In this document: positions 43,506 through 52,546 of the stretch, piece by piece | Layout: every line of letters starts with the position of its first letter | How positions within the stretch are numbered: the first letter of the stretch is position 1 | Assembly: GCF_001591805.1 (NCBI RefSeq) | Contig: NZ_BCVP01000009.1 | Location: 351,585 to 415,584, forward strand | Origin: Neobacillus novalis NBRC 102450 | GTDB taxonomy: Bacteria > Bacillota > Bacilli > Bacillales > Cytobacillaceae | Direction: 5' to 3' | Length of the DNA stretch: 64,000 bases | Program-made: the position numbers and the translations under genes | The notes under the pieces: generated by a model | Told to the model about the DNA's origin: nothing | Database searches by the model: none | What the model saw: only the letters and a program-made list of their open reading frames with translations

Positions 43506-43829
43506 ATGAGTAAACATGTAAAAGAACTTAACAATGGTCCAAATATTCAAAAGGAAAAAGAAATTGTTAATAAAATGATCGGTTTATATTGCCGTAAAAA
43601 GCATCACGGTGAAGAGCTTTGTGAGGAATGCCAGAATTTAAAAGACTATGCCTTTTTAAGACTTTCCCACTGCAGGTTCGGCGAAGAAAAAAGTGCCTGC
43701 TCCAATTGCAAAGTCCACTGCTATAAACCAAATTATCGACAACAGATGAAGAATGTAATGCGCCATGCAGGCCCATGGATGCTCCTATATCATCCGGTTT
43801 ATTCAGTAAAACACTTGTTGAATAGGTAA
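43506..43829 (+). CDS. Nitrous oxide-stimulated promoter family protein (YgbA-like)
   Basis: A 107-residue cysteine-rich protein: IVNKMIGLYCRKKHHG, CEECQNLKDYAFLRL, CRFGEEKSACSNCKVHCYKP and MRHAGPWMLLYHPV are the conserved elements of the YgbA family. The E. coli member is induced by nitric oxide; the biochemical role is unknown. Seven cysteines in spaced groups suggest metal binding. ATG 43506 follows GCGAAAGGATGG. It is monocistronic, with a shared terminator downstream. Confidence 0.88.
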   Translation: MSKHVKELNNGPNIQKEKEIVNKMIGLYCRKKHHGEELCEECQNLKDYAFLRLSHCRFGEEKSACSNCKVHCYKPNYRQQMKNVMRHAGPWMLLYHPVYSVKHLLNR

Positions 43830-43867
43830 GAGTATGGCGGTGATCGCGGCCGGGCTGTAAAATATCA

Positions 43868-43918
43868 AAAAAAAGGTTTCTGCCTCCATCCTTTCGATGG
43901 AAGCAGGAACCTTTTTTA
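43868..43918. terminator. Bidirectional terminator between ygbA-like and peptide transporter genes
   Basis: A long stem (AAAAAAGGTT, CTGC, TCCATC and their complements) has T-runs on both ends, serving the convergent genes. Confidence 0.88.
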
Positions 43919-43922
43919 TTTC

Positions 43923-45413
43923 TTACCGAACACCTTTCATGAAGCCTTGAATCTTCGGTGATAGCATAAATAGCAAAATACCAAGCGCGATGGAAGCTCC
44001 ACCGATCACACCAAAATAGGTCATTTCAGTTTCAGGTTTGTAAAATCTAACGAGTTGTGCATTGAGCCCTTGTGCAGCAGCATTTGATAAGAACCATAAG
44101 CTCATCGTTTGTGCTGAGAAGGCTGCTGGCGCTAACTTAGTAGTCGCTGATAAACCTACAGGTGATAATAATAATTCGCCGAATACACAAATTAAATAAC
44201 TAAGAACAAGCCATAAAGGATTTACTAAAGAATTTGAACCGCCAAGGTAAGCTGGCAGTAAAATCACTAAGAATGATACCCCAGAGAAAAGCAGAGCGTA
44301 CGAAAATTTTTGTGGAATCGTTGGCTGGCGTTTCCCCAATTTTACCCATAACCAAGCAAATATTGGTGCAAAAATTATAATAAATAATGGGTTTAATGAT
44401 TGGAACCATGCCGGTGAAATGTGAATTCCTGCAAAATCTAATTGAGTACGTTCATCCGCATAGTTGGCAAGAATAGTGGAGCCTTGCTCTTGAATCGACC
44501 AAAACATAACCGATGCAATAAATAATGGTATATAAGCAAGAATACGCGAACGTTCGACAGCAGTTGTTTTCGTGCTGTTGTACATGACAACAAAATATAT
44601 AATTGGAATCAAAAAGCCAAGAATGGTAACTAAATTGACAAATCCCTTAAATGTCAGTAGTCCGTTAGGGATTAAAATAGCACATATAATAGCAAGAATT
44701 ACGACACAAATGCCAAAAATAGTAAAGGTTCTTTTCTTTTCAGATGGTGACATTGGATTTGCAATGATTGTACCAGCAAGTCCAAGGTTTTTCTTCTTTG
44801 TTAAAGTAAACATGACTAGTCCCAAAAACATGCCGACAGCGGCAATACCAAAACCAATGTGGAAGCTATAGTCCATTACGGCTCCAACAATTAGTGGAGA
44901 GATAAATGCCCCCATGTTAATCCCCATAACAAAAATGGTAAAACCTGCGTCACGACGATTGTCTTGTTCACTGTAAAGTTCACCGACAACGCTAGAAACG
45001 TTTGGCTTAAGCAATCCTGTACCAAGGACAATCAATACCATGGATACGAAGAACATGCTGACACTGCCAGGAATGGCGAGGACAATGTGTCCAAACATAA
45101 TCAATACTCCACCGTAAAACACTGACTTCGATGTACCAAAGACTCTGTCAGCTAACCAGCCGCCAATAATTCCGGACATATAAACAAGTGATCCGTAAAT
45201 GGACATGATCGAAAGCGCAAGGGTTTTATCAAGCCCCAAGCCGCCTTTAGAGACTTCGTAATACATATAGAATACAAGGATTGCCCGCATTCCATAATAA
45301 GAAAAACGCTCCCAGAATTCTGTGAAGAATAGTGTGAACAATCCTTTTGGATGTCCAAAAAATCCTGATTGCGGTACACTATCCACAATTTTCTGCCTAT
45401 TTATATTTGACAT
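43923..45413 (-). CDS. POT/PTR-family proton-dependent oligopeptide transporter
   Basis: A 496-residue MFS-fold di/tripeptide symporter of the DtpT type. It has the POT signature (TEFWERFSYYGMRAILVFYM; ExxERF-like motif), YGSLVYMSGIIGGWLADRVFG and GTGLLKPNVSSVVGELY, with about fourteen hydrophobic segments. The frame continues upstream to 45467, but AGGAGG directly before ATG (45413) sets the start. With the Opp/Dpp importer and two secreted aminopeptidases in the window it points to a peptide-using lifestyle. Confidence 0.93.
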   Translation of the reverse strand: MSNINRQKIVDSVPQSGFFGHPKGLFTLFFTEFWERFSYYGMRAILVFYMYYEVSKGGLGLDKTLALSIMSIYGSLVYMSGIIGGWLADRVFGTSKSVFYGGVLIMFGHIVLAIPGSVSMFFVSMVLIVLGTGLLKPNVSSVVGELYSEQDNRRDAGFTIFVMGINMGAFISPLIVGAVMDYSFHIGFGIAAVGMFLGLVMFTLTKKKNLGLAGTIIANPMSPSEKKRTFTIFGICVVILAIICAILIPNGLLTFKGFVNLVTILGFLIPIIYFVVMYNSTKTTAVERSRILAYIPLFIASVMFWSIQEQGSTILANYADERTQLDFAGIHISPAWFQSLNPLFIIIFAPIFAWLWVKLGKRQPTIPQKFSYALLFSGVSFLVILLPAYLGGSNSLVNPLWLVLSYLICVFGELLLSPVGLSATTKLAPAAFSAQTMSLWFLSNAAAQGLNAQLVRFYKPETEMTYFGVIGGASIALGILLFMLSPKIQGFMKGVR

Positions 45414-45654
45414 AATCCAACCTCCTCTTATTATTTTATAATACTTATTAGGGTTTTGGGTTGTCAAAACTAATTTTTTGGTAAATAAGAGTTAAGCGCT
45501 TACAAACATTGATTTTACTAAGGTTTCGAAGAAATAAAATAAAAAAAGAAAGTTTTTTTGAAATAGTAAATAAATTCGAAAACGACTAATTATTTGCTCT
45601 AAATAGATAAATAGAATTAGTAATCTGTAAAATACTAGATTATTTTTGGAAACA

Positions 45655-45695
45655 CGAAAAGCCCTTTGTCTGATTTGCAAACGAGGGCTTTATTA
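45655..45695 (-). terminator. Terminator after the GIY-YIG gene
   Basis: On the minus strand AAAGCCC pairs with GGGCTTT around a loop of about 20 nt, followed by TTTT. Confidence 0.6.
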
Positions 45696-46808
45696 TTATG
45701 AGAGAAGATTGGTTTTTTCTAACCTTGTTTTCACTTTAACCAGGGTTTTGGTTAAGGCTTCAGCTATTTTGGCAGAATCCCTTGTCTTTATCCATTTTTG
45801 CGGAATAATTCGATGGATGCAATTTCTGCTTTTTAAATAGCTATGGATAATCTGGGCTTTGTCGATATCATTCTTGCTTACTTTTTGCGATAAATGGTGT
45901 GCCTTAGAGTTAAAATAGCTCAAAATAGCAATCTTTATCTCATGAACCAGCTGCTCCAAGTTTATGACCGGTAACAAATATCTCTCACTAAATAAAACTA
46001 TGTTCCCCTTAATAAGAAATAGTTTAATAGTGTCCTCAGTTAACGGTTCTATGATGACGATGTTTTTATTAGCTTCTGTGAAACCAATGACAGCTTCTTT
46101 TTTGATAAGAAAGTTTATGGCATCGAGGTAATTCCGATATTTTGCAGCAGTCTCAAAATCAAATTCCTCGGCTGCAAGTGACATTCTTTGTTTGATTTCT
46201 TCAAGAATACTTGTGTCTGAACCGTTCAGCAAGGCGATGATTTTATTCAGTATGTAATTGTACTGGGCAATTGCTTGTGGAGCCCCGGTGCACATTCCAA
46301 GGCATAATCCTAAGGAAAAATTCAAACATGGACTGTGCTTATTTGCAGGACTGCTGCAGCTTATTTGATAGAATTCTTTGAGTCCTTGAACGGCTTTTTC
46401 AACTGAATGTATACTGGTAAATGGCCCAAATGATAGATAGCCTCCCTTTTCGGGATTATTGCTTATTTCAAGTTTACGCGTGTCTTCTTTCATATCGATC
46501 AGGATATAGGTGTATGATTGCGGATTTTTCATTTTTTTATTAAATAATGGTTTAATATCCTGTATTAATTTACATTCCAATAAAAAGGCTTCAAATTCTG
46601 TATCTGTGAGGATAATTTCGAAATCGTTAATGTTTGCTTGCAGCTTTTTTATCTTTTGTGAGTGGGACTTAGAGTTTTGAAAGTAGGTCTGTACTCTGTT
46701 TTTTAAATTTTTTGCTTTCCCCACGTAAATGATTCTAGCAGAAGAATCTTTCATCAGGTAAACACCGGGGGATGCGGGCAGGTTTTTTACTTTGTCTTTT
46801 AAATTCAT
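45696..46808 (-). CDS. GIY-YIG nuclease, UvrC N-terminal-like (Cho-type)
   Basis: A 370-residue protein matching only the N-terminal half of UvrC. It has a GIY-YIG domain (LPASPGVYLMKDSSARIIYVGKAKNLKNRV, TDTEFEAFLLECKLI), a cysteine-bearing middle (SPCLNFSLGLCLGMCTG) and a UVR-type UvrB-binding motif (RMSLAAEEFDFETAAKYRNYL). The RNase H-like and HhH domains for the 5' incision are missing, as in E. coli Cho, which makes an alternative 3' incision. Full UvrC is about 590 residues, so this is a paralogue or a shortened form. The start ATG (46808) follows AAGGGACG. Confidence 0.85.
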   Translation of the reverse strand: MNLKDKVKNLPASPGVYLMKDSSARIIYVGKAKNLKNRVQTYFQNSKSHSQKIKKLQANINDFEIILTDTEFEAFLLECKLIQDIKPLFNKKMKNPQSYTYILIDMKEDTRKLEISNNPEKGGYLSFGPFTSIHSVEKAVQGLKEFYQISCSSPANKHSPCLNFSLGLCLGMCTGAPQAIAQYNYILNKIIALLNGSDTSILEEIKQRMSLAAEEFDFETAAKYRNYLDAINFLIKKEAVIGFTEANKNIVIIEPLTEDTIKLFLIKGNIVLFSERYLLPVINLEQLVHEIKIAILSYFNSKAHHLSQKVSKNDIDKAQIIHSYLKSRNCIHRIIPQKWIKTRDSAKIAEALTKTLVKVKTRLEKTNLLS

Positions 46809-46882
46809 AGGAATACGTCCCTTCCTATAGCTTAAATCTTTATCATTTTACCACAAAGAATGGAATCTGCTGCAGAACTTCA

Positions 46883-46938
46883 AAGAACCATCCTAGAAAA
46901 CTGCCTAGTTACCGGTGCAGTTTATAGAATGGTCCGTA
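46883..46938 (-). terminator. Terminator after the DoxX gene
   Basis: Nested stems on the minus strand (GGACCATTCTA/TAGGATGGTTC and AAACTGC/GCAGTTT) are followed by TTTG. Confidence 0.6.
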
Positions 46939-46950
46939 TTGTCAACCTTC

Positions 46951-47322
46951 TCATTTTGGATATCGTTTATATAGAATTATCAGTAAAACTAACATAACAA
47001 AATCTAAGCGTGCGTTAAAAGCAAATTGTACAAAGCCCGTGTGTAGTGTTGGAATTTTTGTTAAGAGAAGGGCTGTAATCATAATCGCAATTAAAGGAAT
47101 TACTGCGTTTTTAACCGCTTTATTAACCAGTATTAGAATTCCACACCCTATCTCCAGCAATATTACAAGCTTAAGCAATATTTGTGGATAGGGAAGCCCT
47201 AAGCTCAGAAAACCATTAGCTAATTCAGCACTGATTAATTTCATTAATCCTGATGTAATGAAGACATAAGCAACAGCATAGCGGATAAGTTTATCTGAAG
47301 CTAAAGAAGTGTAATTGTTCAT
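46951..47322 (-). CDS. DoxX-family membrane protein
   Basis: A 123-residue protein with four membrane helices (IRYAVAYVFITSGLMKLI, YPQILLKLVILLEIGCGILIL, NAVIPLIAIMITALLL and FVMLVLLIILY), matching the DoxX/MauE-like fold. The GLMKL and EIGCG elements are family-like. Function unknown; relatives act in thiol or quinone redox systems. AGGAGGACGG before ATG (47322) decides the start over the longer frame to 47382. Confidence 0.8.
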   Translation of the reverse strand: MNNYTSLASDKLIRYAVAYVFITSGLMKLISAELANGFLSLGLPYPQILLKLVILLEIGCGILILVNKAVKNAVIPLIAIMITALLLTKIPTLHTGFVQFAFNARLDFVMLVLLIILYKRYPK

Positions 47323-47569
47323 GTCCGTCCTCCTTTGTAAAACTCTATGCAGAAATAGGACAAACAAGCACTGAAAAACCATAAATGAAGCAAACCTATT
47401 TCTAACAAAGGGAATCTATAACGGTCATTCGCCAAAATCAGTAGTTTTCCATTACAGAAATTGTCTATTTTTGTCGAATCTATGGTGAAATAGACCTTCT
47501 TCTCTTATGATAAACAAGGGATATACCGTTCTACATGTAATAAGTAGAGAGAATTAAGGGGGATATGAA

Positions 47570-49339
47570 ATGAAGTTTTGCGGAAATTGCGGGAAGGAAC
47601 TTTCAGGTGCAGGGAGGTTCTGTAATTCTTGCGGCGCGCCGGTTGAACAGATGGAGGAAACAGCTTCTTCATTAGAATACGTTGAGACTAGAACAATACC
47701 AAAATTTAACTTCTCAAAAAAATGGGTGTTAATCACCATTGCAGCCTTGGTTTTAATCGGCGGGGGAACAGCAGTGGGAATGTTTTTCTTAAATAATAGT
47801 CCAAAAGAGCTTTTCTTACTTTCCGAGTACAACTCGTATCAGCAAATGGCAGACGATTGGAATACAATGTATGGAGATGATTTGGCATTTCAAGAAAAGC
47901 TTCTTGAAAGTCCATCAAGTTCAGAGATTAAGCTTTCTGGAAATTTAGATTTGGATGAAGGAAATATGGATTATCAAGAAGAAATGTTACTAGAATTATT
48001 AAAGCAGTCAGCAATCACTATCAAAACAAATCAGGATCCAATTAAACAAGCGAATCATTCTACAGTTGCACTAAATATCGATGGAACGAAAGCATTAGAT
48101 GTTGAGTATGTACAAACAAAAAAACAGGCGGGTTTAAAAATACCGAAGATATATGACCAATTTTTTTACTTGAACTTTAATCAATATGGCGAGTTTATGC
48201 GGAAGGTTAATCCATATTATCAGGGGCCAGAGACACTTGAAATAAATACTTTACAATGGAATGAACTAAAGCTGAGCGAGAAGGAAAAAGAAAGCCTAAC
48301 AAAGCGATACTCAAAATTCCTATTAACCGCAATGAAAGAGGAAAACTTTACGCTAAAAAAAGGAGTTAAGTTTGACCATGAAGGCGAATCACTTTCCTTG
48401 CGGGAAATTACCTTTAAACTTTCTCCAGCAGAAACGAACGCTTTCATAAACAGCTTTTTAGATCAATTAATAAAAGATGATGAATTACAAAAATTAATTA
48501 CAGATCGCGTTGTGAAAGTTGCTAAAGCTGCCTCGTTAGATGACCAGGTTGGCAAGGATTTAACAGATAAAGCATATGTGAAAGAAGAGCTTATTTCAGG
48601 CTTAAAAGAATTGAAGAAGGAAATGAACAGGCTTAACTATCCAGACGGTTTCAAATATGTCTTATTAATTGATAAAAACAAACAAATTATTGACCGTAAA
48701 ATCAACTTTGCTGTAGGCGAAAATAAAGAGTTTGCTAAGTTTGTCATCGAGACAAAACATGTTCCTCTGAATAATAATAAGATTTTTGAAGAAGTAAGTA
48801 TCGGAATAGCTCCTAAGGATGCAGCGGAAGGAAAAATGGAATTGCGCTATACCAATACGATTACAAAGGATAAAGAGATAAGAAAAGAAGACGTAAAAGT
48901 GCTATTCACTTTCGAAAATCGAGGAGACATTGAATCAAAAGTGGATTTCACTATGAACTCATTATTTAAAGGAAAGAGCGCAAGCAAACAAACAGTGGAA
49001 AGAGATTTTAACCTGCGATTAGGGGGAGATCAATTTCGGGATGTTCCAGCTTTCAAGGGAAGTATTTATCAAACGAAAGATATCAGTTTGAAAGATAAAT
49101 ATTCCAATCAAAAATTTGATATTAAGCTTAATGTTCAGGACGTGCCCTCACCGGGAATCATTTCTCTGACAGTGGATGCAAAAACGAAGTTAAAAGAATC
49201 TATTAAACTTCCAAGTTTAAATGCAGGTGAGGGGAAAAATGTAGCTGAATTAACAGATGATGATATTAATGAAATCCTCTTTGAAATGGAAAACAGCATG
49301 GAAGGTATACTTGAGGATTTCGGATTAGCTGATTATTAA
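47570..49339 (+). CDS. Zinc-ribbon, single-pass membrane protein with large outer domain (DUF6583-like)
   Basis: A 589-residue protein: N-terminal zinc ribbon (CGNCGKELSGAGRFCNSCG), one membrane helix (about 52-73, WVLITIAALVLIGGGTAVGMFFL), then a 500-residue extracytoplasmic region rich in Lys/Glu with no cysteine. It resembles uncharacterised Bacillus proteins next to ABC-2 exporters. ATG follows AAGGGGGAT. The next gene, an ABC permease, starts two bases after its stop, so it belongs to the exporter operon and may be an accessory or sensing subunit. Confidence 0.8.
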   Translation: MKFCGNCGKELSGAGRFCNSCGAPVEQMEETASSLEYVETRTIPKFNFSKKWVLITIAALVLIGGGTAVGMFFLNNSPKELFLLSEYNSYQQMADDWNTMYGDDLAFQEKLLESPSSSEIKLSGNLDLDEGNMDYQEEMLLELLKQSAITIKTNQDPIKQANHSTVALNIDGTKALDVEYVQTKKQAGLKIPKIYDQFFYLNFNQYGEFMRKVNPYYQGPETLEINTLQWNELKLSEKEKESLTKRYSKFLLTAMKEENFTLKKGVKFDHEGESLSLREITFKLSPAETNAFINSFLDQLIKDDELQKLITDRVVKVAKAASLDDQVGKDLTDKAYVKEELISGLKELKKEMNRLNYPDGFKYVLLIDKNKQIIDRKINFAVGENKEFAKFVIETKHVPLNNNKIFEEVSIGIAPKDAAEGKMELRYTNTITKDKEIRKEDVKVLFTFENRGDIESKVDFTMNSLFKGKSASKQTVERDFNLRLGGDQFRDVPAFKGSIYQTKDISLKDKYSNQKFDIKLNVQDVPSPGIISLTVDAKTKLKESIKLPSLNAGEGKNVAELTDDDINEILFEMENSMEGILEDFGLADY

Positions 49340-49341
49340 TT

Positions 49342-50541
49342 ATGAAGGATTTTTTCACTTTACTATTTTTTCAATTAAAAGCCTTGGTACATTCTTGGAA
49401 AATAACCGTGGTATTACTGCTAACCCCTATGCTGTTTTTTGCAGGCATAGGGTTAGTTTGCATCAAGCTTTTTAGCGAAGAAGCTCATGTGCAGCTTTTT
49501 GAAATTGCCATTGTGGATGAAGACCAGACACTAGAAACTAAGTATGTAATTGGGCAATTGCTAGACAACAGCCATCTTACAAAAGTAACGAAGGTAATTA
49601 TCGTGGATTATGCCAGAGCGAGTAAGCTGATGAAAAAGAACAAAGTAGCAGCGATGATTGTGATTCCAGATGGATTTAGCCGGGATGTGAAAAAAGGACG
49701 AAACACCCCTGTAAAAGTCATTGGAAATGGGAAGCGCCCCTTGCAAGCACAATTAGTCCGCCATTTAATGGAGAGTGCAGCAAAACTGACTACAGCTGCA
49801 CAAAGCGGAATTAATACGATTGATCATTTTTTAGCTGAAGAAGATGTTCCAAATAATGTCCGGAATGCCGAGTTTAAAAAAAGTCTTTTATCATTCTCGC
49901 TTCACATCCTTGGCAGGGGGACAATATTCGAGATGAAAGAGAAGAAAAGCCTATTTCAACAGGACATTCTTCAATATTATGTGATCTCATTTTACCTTCT
50001 TTTAATCATAATCTGGAGCTTTGGCTTCCATGTTTTACTGCGAGGAAGAATAAATGCGCCCCTTCGAAATCGGCTCAATTCTAGAGGAATAACGGAATGG
50101 AAAGAAAAATTCGCAGGTTTTGCCGCTATTGTTGTCAGTGTTTCACTGATTAGTTATTTACTATCCCTGCCAATTACCTGGTGGTTTGGCAGCACAGCGC
50201 TCAATAACGGTATCTTATTGTACATAGTTCTTATTGTTTTAACTTTTTCCGCCTTTTTCATGATGCTTGCGGTCCTAGTCTCGAATGATCAATTGTTTTT
50301 ATTACTCGGAATCGGCTTGATCATTGTTGGATCAGTAGCAGGAGGGCATTTTATCCCTGCCATCTACTTTCCTGATTGGTTAGAACGAATCGGAACGTTC
50401 ACAATAAACAGCTGGGCATTAAGGGGAATTTTTGATCCAACAGCCCTTCAATCGATACAAATGCTAGGGCTAATAACAATTTCCTGTTTGGTTTTTAGCG
50501 CCGTTTATTTAAAAACAGGCAATAGAAGGTGTAAATGGTGA
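49342..50541 (+). CDS. ABC-2-type transporter permease 1
   Basis: A 399-residue permease: one N-terminal helix (about 20-42), a 170-residue extracytoplasmic domain (EIAIVDEDQTLETKYVIGQL ... AAMIVIPDGFSRDVKKG), then five C-terminal helices. This topology is that of YhaP/NatB/DrrB-like ABC-2 exporters. It starts two bases after the zinc-ribbon gene and overlaps the next permease by seven bases. The substrate is unknown. Confidence 0.87.
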   Translation: MKDFFTLLFFQLKALVHSWKITVVLLLTPMLFFAGIGLVCIKLFSEEAHVQLFEIAIVDEDQTLETKYVIGQLLDNSHLTKVTKVIIVDYARASKLMKKNKVAAMIVIPDGFSRDVKKGRNTPVKVIGNGKRPLQAQLVRHLMESAAKLTTAAQSGINTIDHFLAEEDVPNNVRNAEFKKSLLSFSLHILGRGTIFEMKEKKSLFQQDILQYYVISFYLLLIIIWSFGFHVLLRGRINAPLRNRLNSRGITEWKEKFAGFAAIVVSVSLISYLLSLPITWWFGSTALNNGILLYIVLIVLTFSAFFMMLAVLVSNDQLFLLLGIGLIIVGSVAGGHFIPAIYFPDWLERIGTFTINSWALRGIFDPTALQSIQMLGLITISCLVFSAVYLKTGNRRCKW

Positions 50542-51689
50542 ATTTAAGTATTACCTATTTTAAAATTCGGGAGATTCTTCGTCACCCGCTGTCCCTTCTC
50601 TTGATCTTTTTCGTTCCACTGGGATTAACGCTTATTGTGGGTCACATGGTAGAAAAGGGCCAAAAACAACTTGAAATCCCGATAGCCATTATTGATGAAG
50701 ATCATTCGGATTTTTCAAGATTACTAGTTGACAGAATATCGAGTCAAGCAAAACTCCATCTTTATAAGGTTTCAGGTGAGAATGCTGAGCGAATGCTGCT
50801 GAAAAATGATGTTGATAGTGTATTTGTGATCAAAAAAGGGTTCCAAAAGAGGCTGCTAACCGGGCAACGTGAAGAAATTATTGATGTTTGGACTTCCCCT
50901 TCTTCCATAGCTGAAGGAATTGTAAGAGAAGTGATTGCTAGTGAGACGGCCCGATTAACAAGTGATGTGAAAGCCGCAGATTGGGTTGTGAAGGTATTTA
51001 AGAATTTAGATATTCACATAGACCAGTCGAAAACCTGGAATGCCGCCTACCATTATACGGATAGTCAGTGGGAACCTGAGCCGTTGATGACAATTCAGTA
51101 TGACCAACTTTATTTAGAAGAATCAGGAGAGGATAGGAAGGAATTAGGGGATTCCCCTTACCTGAGGCTGTGGACTTTTTTTACCATGTTAAGCTGCTTT
51201 TTAACATCCGATTGGATCATCCGCGAGAAGGGTGTCTTGTTTTTAAGAATTCAAAGCACCTATCATGGACTTGTGTCCTATCTGCTTCAAAGCACAGGTG
51301 CCCTTTTTCTTTTTCATAGCTTCCAGACAATGCTGGCTTTTTATATTTTTGGAAAAATAAATATCATCCAGATGCGGCCTGAACTTTTGATGTTGATGAT
51401 TGTTTATCCGTTCGTCTGTATGGCATTAAGCGTTTGGTCGGCGAGCTTTACAAAGCAGATTGGCAGCTATTATATTGTAAGTTTTTTATTCGTAATAATT
51501 ATTGGAATTTTAGGCGGAAGCTTTTTTCCTGTCCAGGAATTTTCGTCCACACTATTAAAGTTGTCTATGTTTTTTCCACAGAATTTACTGTTAAGTAATG
51601 ATCAGGTGAAAATTCATACACCGCTTTTTGTTTCTGGAGCGATTGTTTTATGGATGCTTGCGATTCGGAGGTTAAGAGAAAAGCGATGA
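50535..51689 (+). CDS. ABC-2-type transporter permease 2
   Basis: A 384-residue permease of the same plan as its neighbour: N-terminal helix, extracytoplasmic domain (IAIIDEDHSDFSRLLVDRI ... VDSVFVIKKGFQKRLL) and five C-terminal helices (LFLFHSFQTMLAFYIFG, YYIVSFLFVIIIGILGG). GTG start (MVNL), overlapping the previous stop. It forms a heterodimeric channel with permease 1. The stop overlaps the ATPase ATG (ATGA). Confidence 0.87.
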   Translation: MVNLSITYFKIREILRHPLSLLLIFFVPLGLTLIVGHMVEKGQKQLEIPIAIIDEDHSDFSRLLVDRISSQAKLHLYKVSGENAERMLLKNDVDSVFVIKKGFQKRLLTGQREEIIDVWTSPSSIAEGIVREVIASETARLTSDVKAADWVVKVFKNLDIHIDQSKTWNAAYHYTDSQWEPEPLMTIQYDQLYLEESGEDRKELGDSPYLRLWTFFTMLSCFLTSDWIIREKGVLFLRIQSTYHGLVSYLLQSTGALFLFHSFQTMLAFYIFGKINIIQMRPELLMLMIVYPFVCMALSVWSASFTKQIGSYYIVSFLFVIIIGILGGSFFPVQEFSSTLLKLSMFFPQNLLLSNDQVKIHTPLFVSGAIVLWMLAIRRLREKR

Positions 51690-52435
51690 TACAAATTGAA
51701 AATGTGAGTAAATATTATGGCAAAAAACCCTCACTTCAAGGTGTGACATTGAAGATAGAAAAAGGGGAGGTATTCGGTGTCCTTGGCCCTAATGGTGCAG
51801 GGAAATCGACGTTATTATCTATTTTGTCCACGATTTCCAAGCCTGCTGCCGGCAGGGTCGAAATCAATGGCCTTGACCTAAAAAAGCAAGCAAAACTAGT
51901 CAGGGAGCAAATTGGCTATGTCCCGCAGGATGTCGCATTATGGGAGCATTTAACAGTAAAGGACAACTTGATTTTTTGGAGTAAATTCTCCAAACAACGG
52001 GTGTCTAAAGAGGAACTTTATGAGCTTTGTCGGACCGTCCGTTTAGAGGAGAAATGGAATGAAAAGGTTTCAAGTTTATCTGGCGGCATGAAACGGAAAT
52101 TAAATATCGCTGCTGCCTTAATTCATAATCCGGATATTCTGCTTATGGATGAGCCAACCGTTGGAATCGATATTCAGTCAAAGCTTGAGATTAATCAGTA
52201 TATTAGAGATTTAGCCTGCCACGGAAAAACGATTGTTTATTCGACTCACGATATGAGTGAGATACTTTCCTTGTGTAACCGGATTGGGGTTTTAAAGAGT
52301 GGTGTTCTTCAGTTTTCGGGAACAATAGCCGAGGCAAGAGAAATGGTAAAAAGAAAAGGTTTCTTGCCTAATAGTGACGAGAAATTAATTTATTTTTTGT
52401 TACAAAGTGAGAGAGCTGAAAAGCCGCTGCCGTAA
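51686..52435 (+). CDS. ABC transporter ATP-binding protein
   Basis: A 249-residue ATPase with all motifs: Walker A GPNGAGKST, Q-loop GYVPQD, signature LSGGMKRK, Walker B ILLMDEP and switch His in YSTHDMSE. It should energise the two permeases. ATG 51686 overlaps the upstream stop and follows GGAGGTTAAG; the frame is open from 51650 but the earlier part lies in the permease. The terminator stem begins within its last codons. Confidence 0.92.
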   Translation: MIQIENVSKYYGKKPSLQGVTLKIEKGEVFGVLGPNGAGKSTLLSILSTISKPAAGRVEINGLDLKKQAKLVREQIGYVPQDVALWEHLTVKDNLIFWSKFSKQRVSKEELYELCRTVRLEEKWNEKVSSLSGGMKRKLNIAAALIHNPDILLMDEPTVGIDIQSKLEINQYIRDLACHGKTIVYSTHDMSEILSLCNRIGVLKSGVLQFSGTIAEAREMVKRKGFLPNSDEKLIYFLLQSERAEKPLP

Positions 52436-52456
52436 ATTAAAGGCAGCGGCTTTTAG
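52419..52456 (+). terminator. Terminator of the ABC exporter operon
   Basis: AAAAGCCGCTGCC pairs perfectly with GGCAGCGGCTTTT; the stop codon lies in the loop. Confidence 0.87.
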
Positions 52457-52494
52457 TTGCAGAATTTTTTTCAGAAAAAAAGGCATAATGGTTG

Positions 52495-52525
52495 TTGACA
52501 TTGACGCTGCGTAAAGGAGTATCGT
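52495..52525 (+). promoter_or_regulatory. MerR-type promoter with 19-bp spacer
   Basis: TTGACA (52495-52500) and TATCGT (52520-52525) are 19 bp apart, the long spacing used by MerR-family activators, just upstream of a MerR gene. The spacer contains ACGCTGCGTAA, resembling the core of Mta/TipA-type operators. Autoregulation is likely. Confidence 0.65.
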
Positions 52526-52546
52526 TTAGTTTAGGGAGGTGAACGG

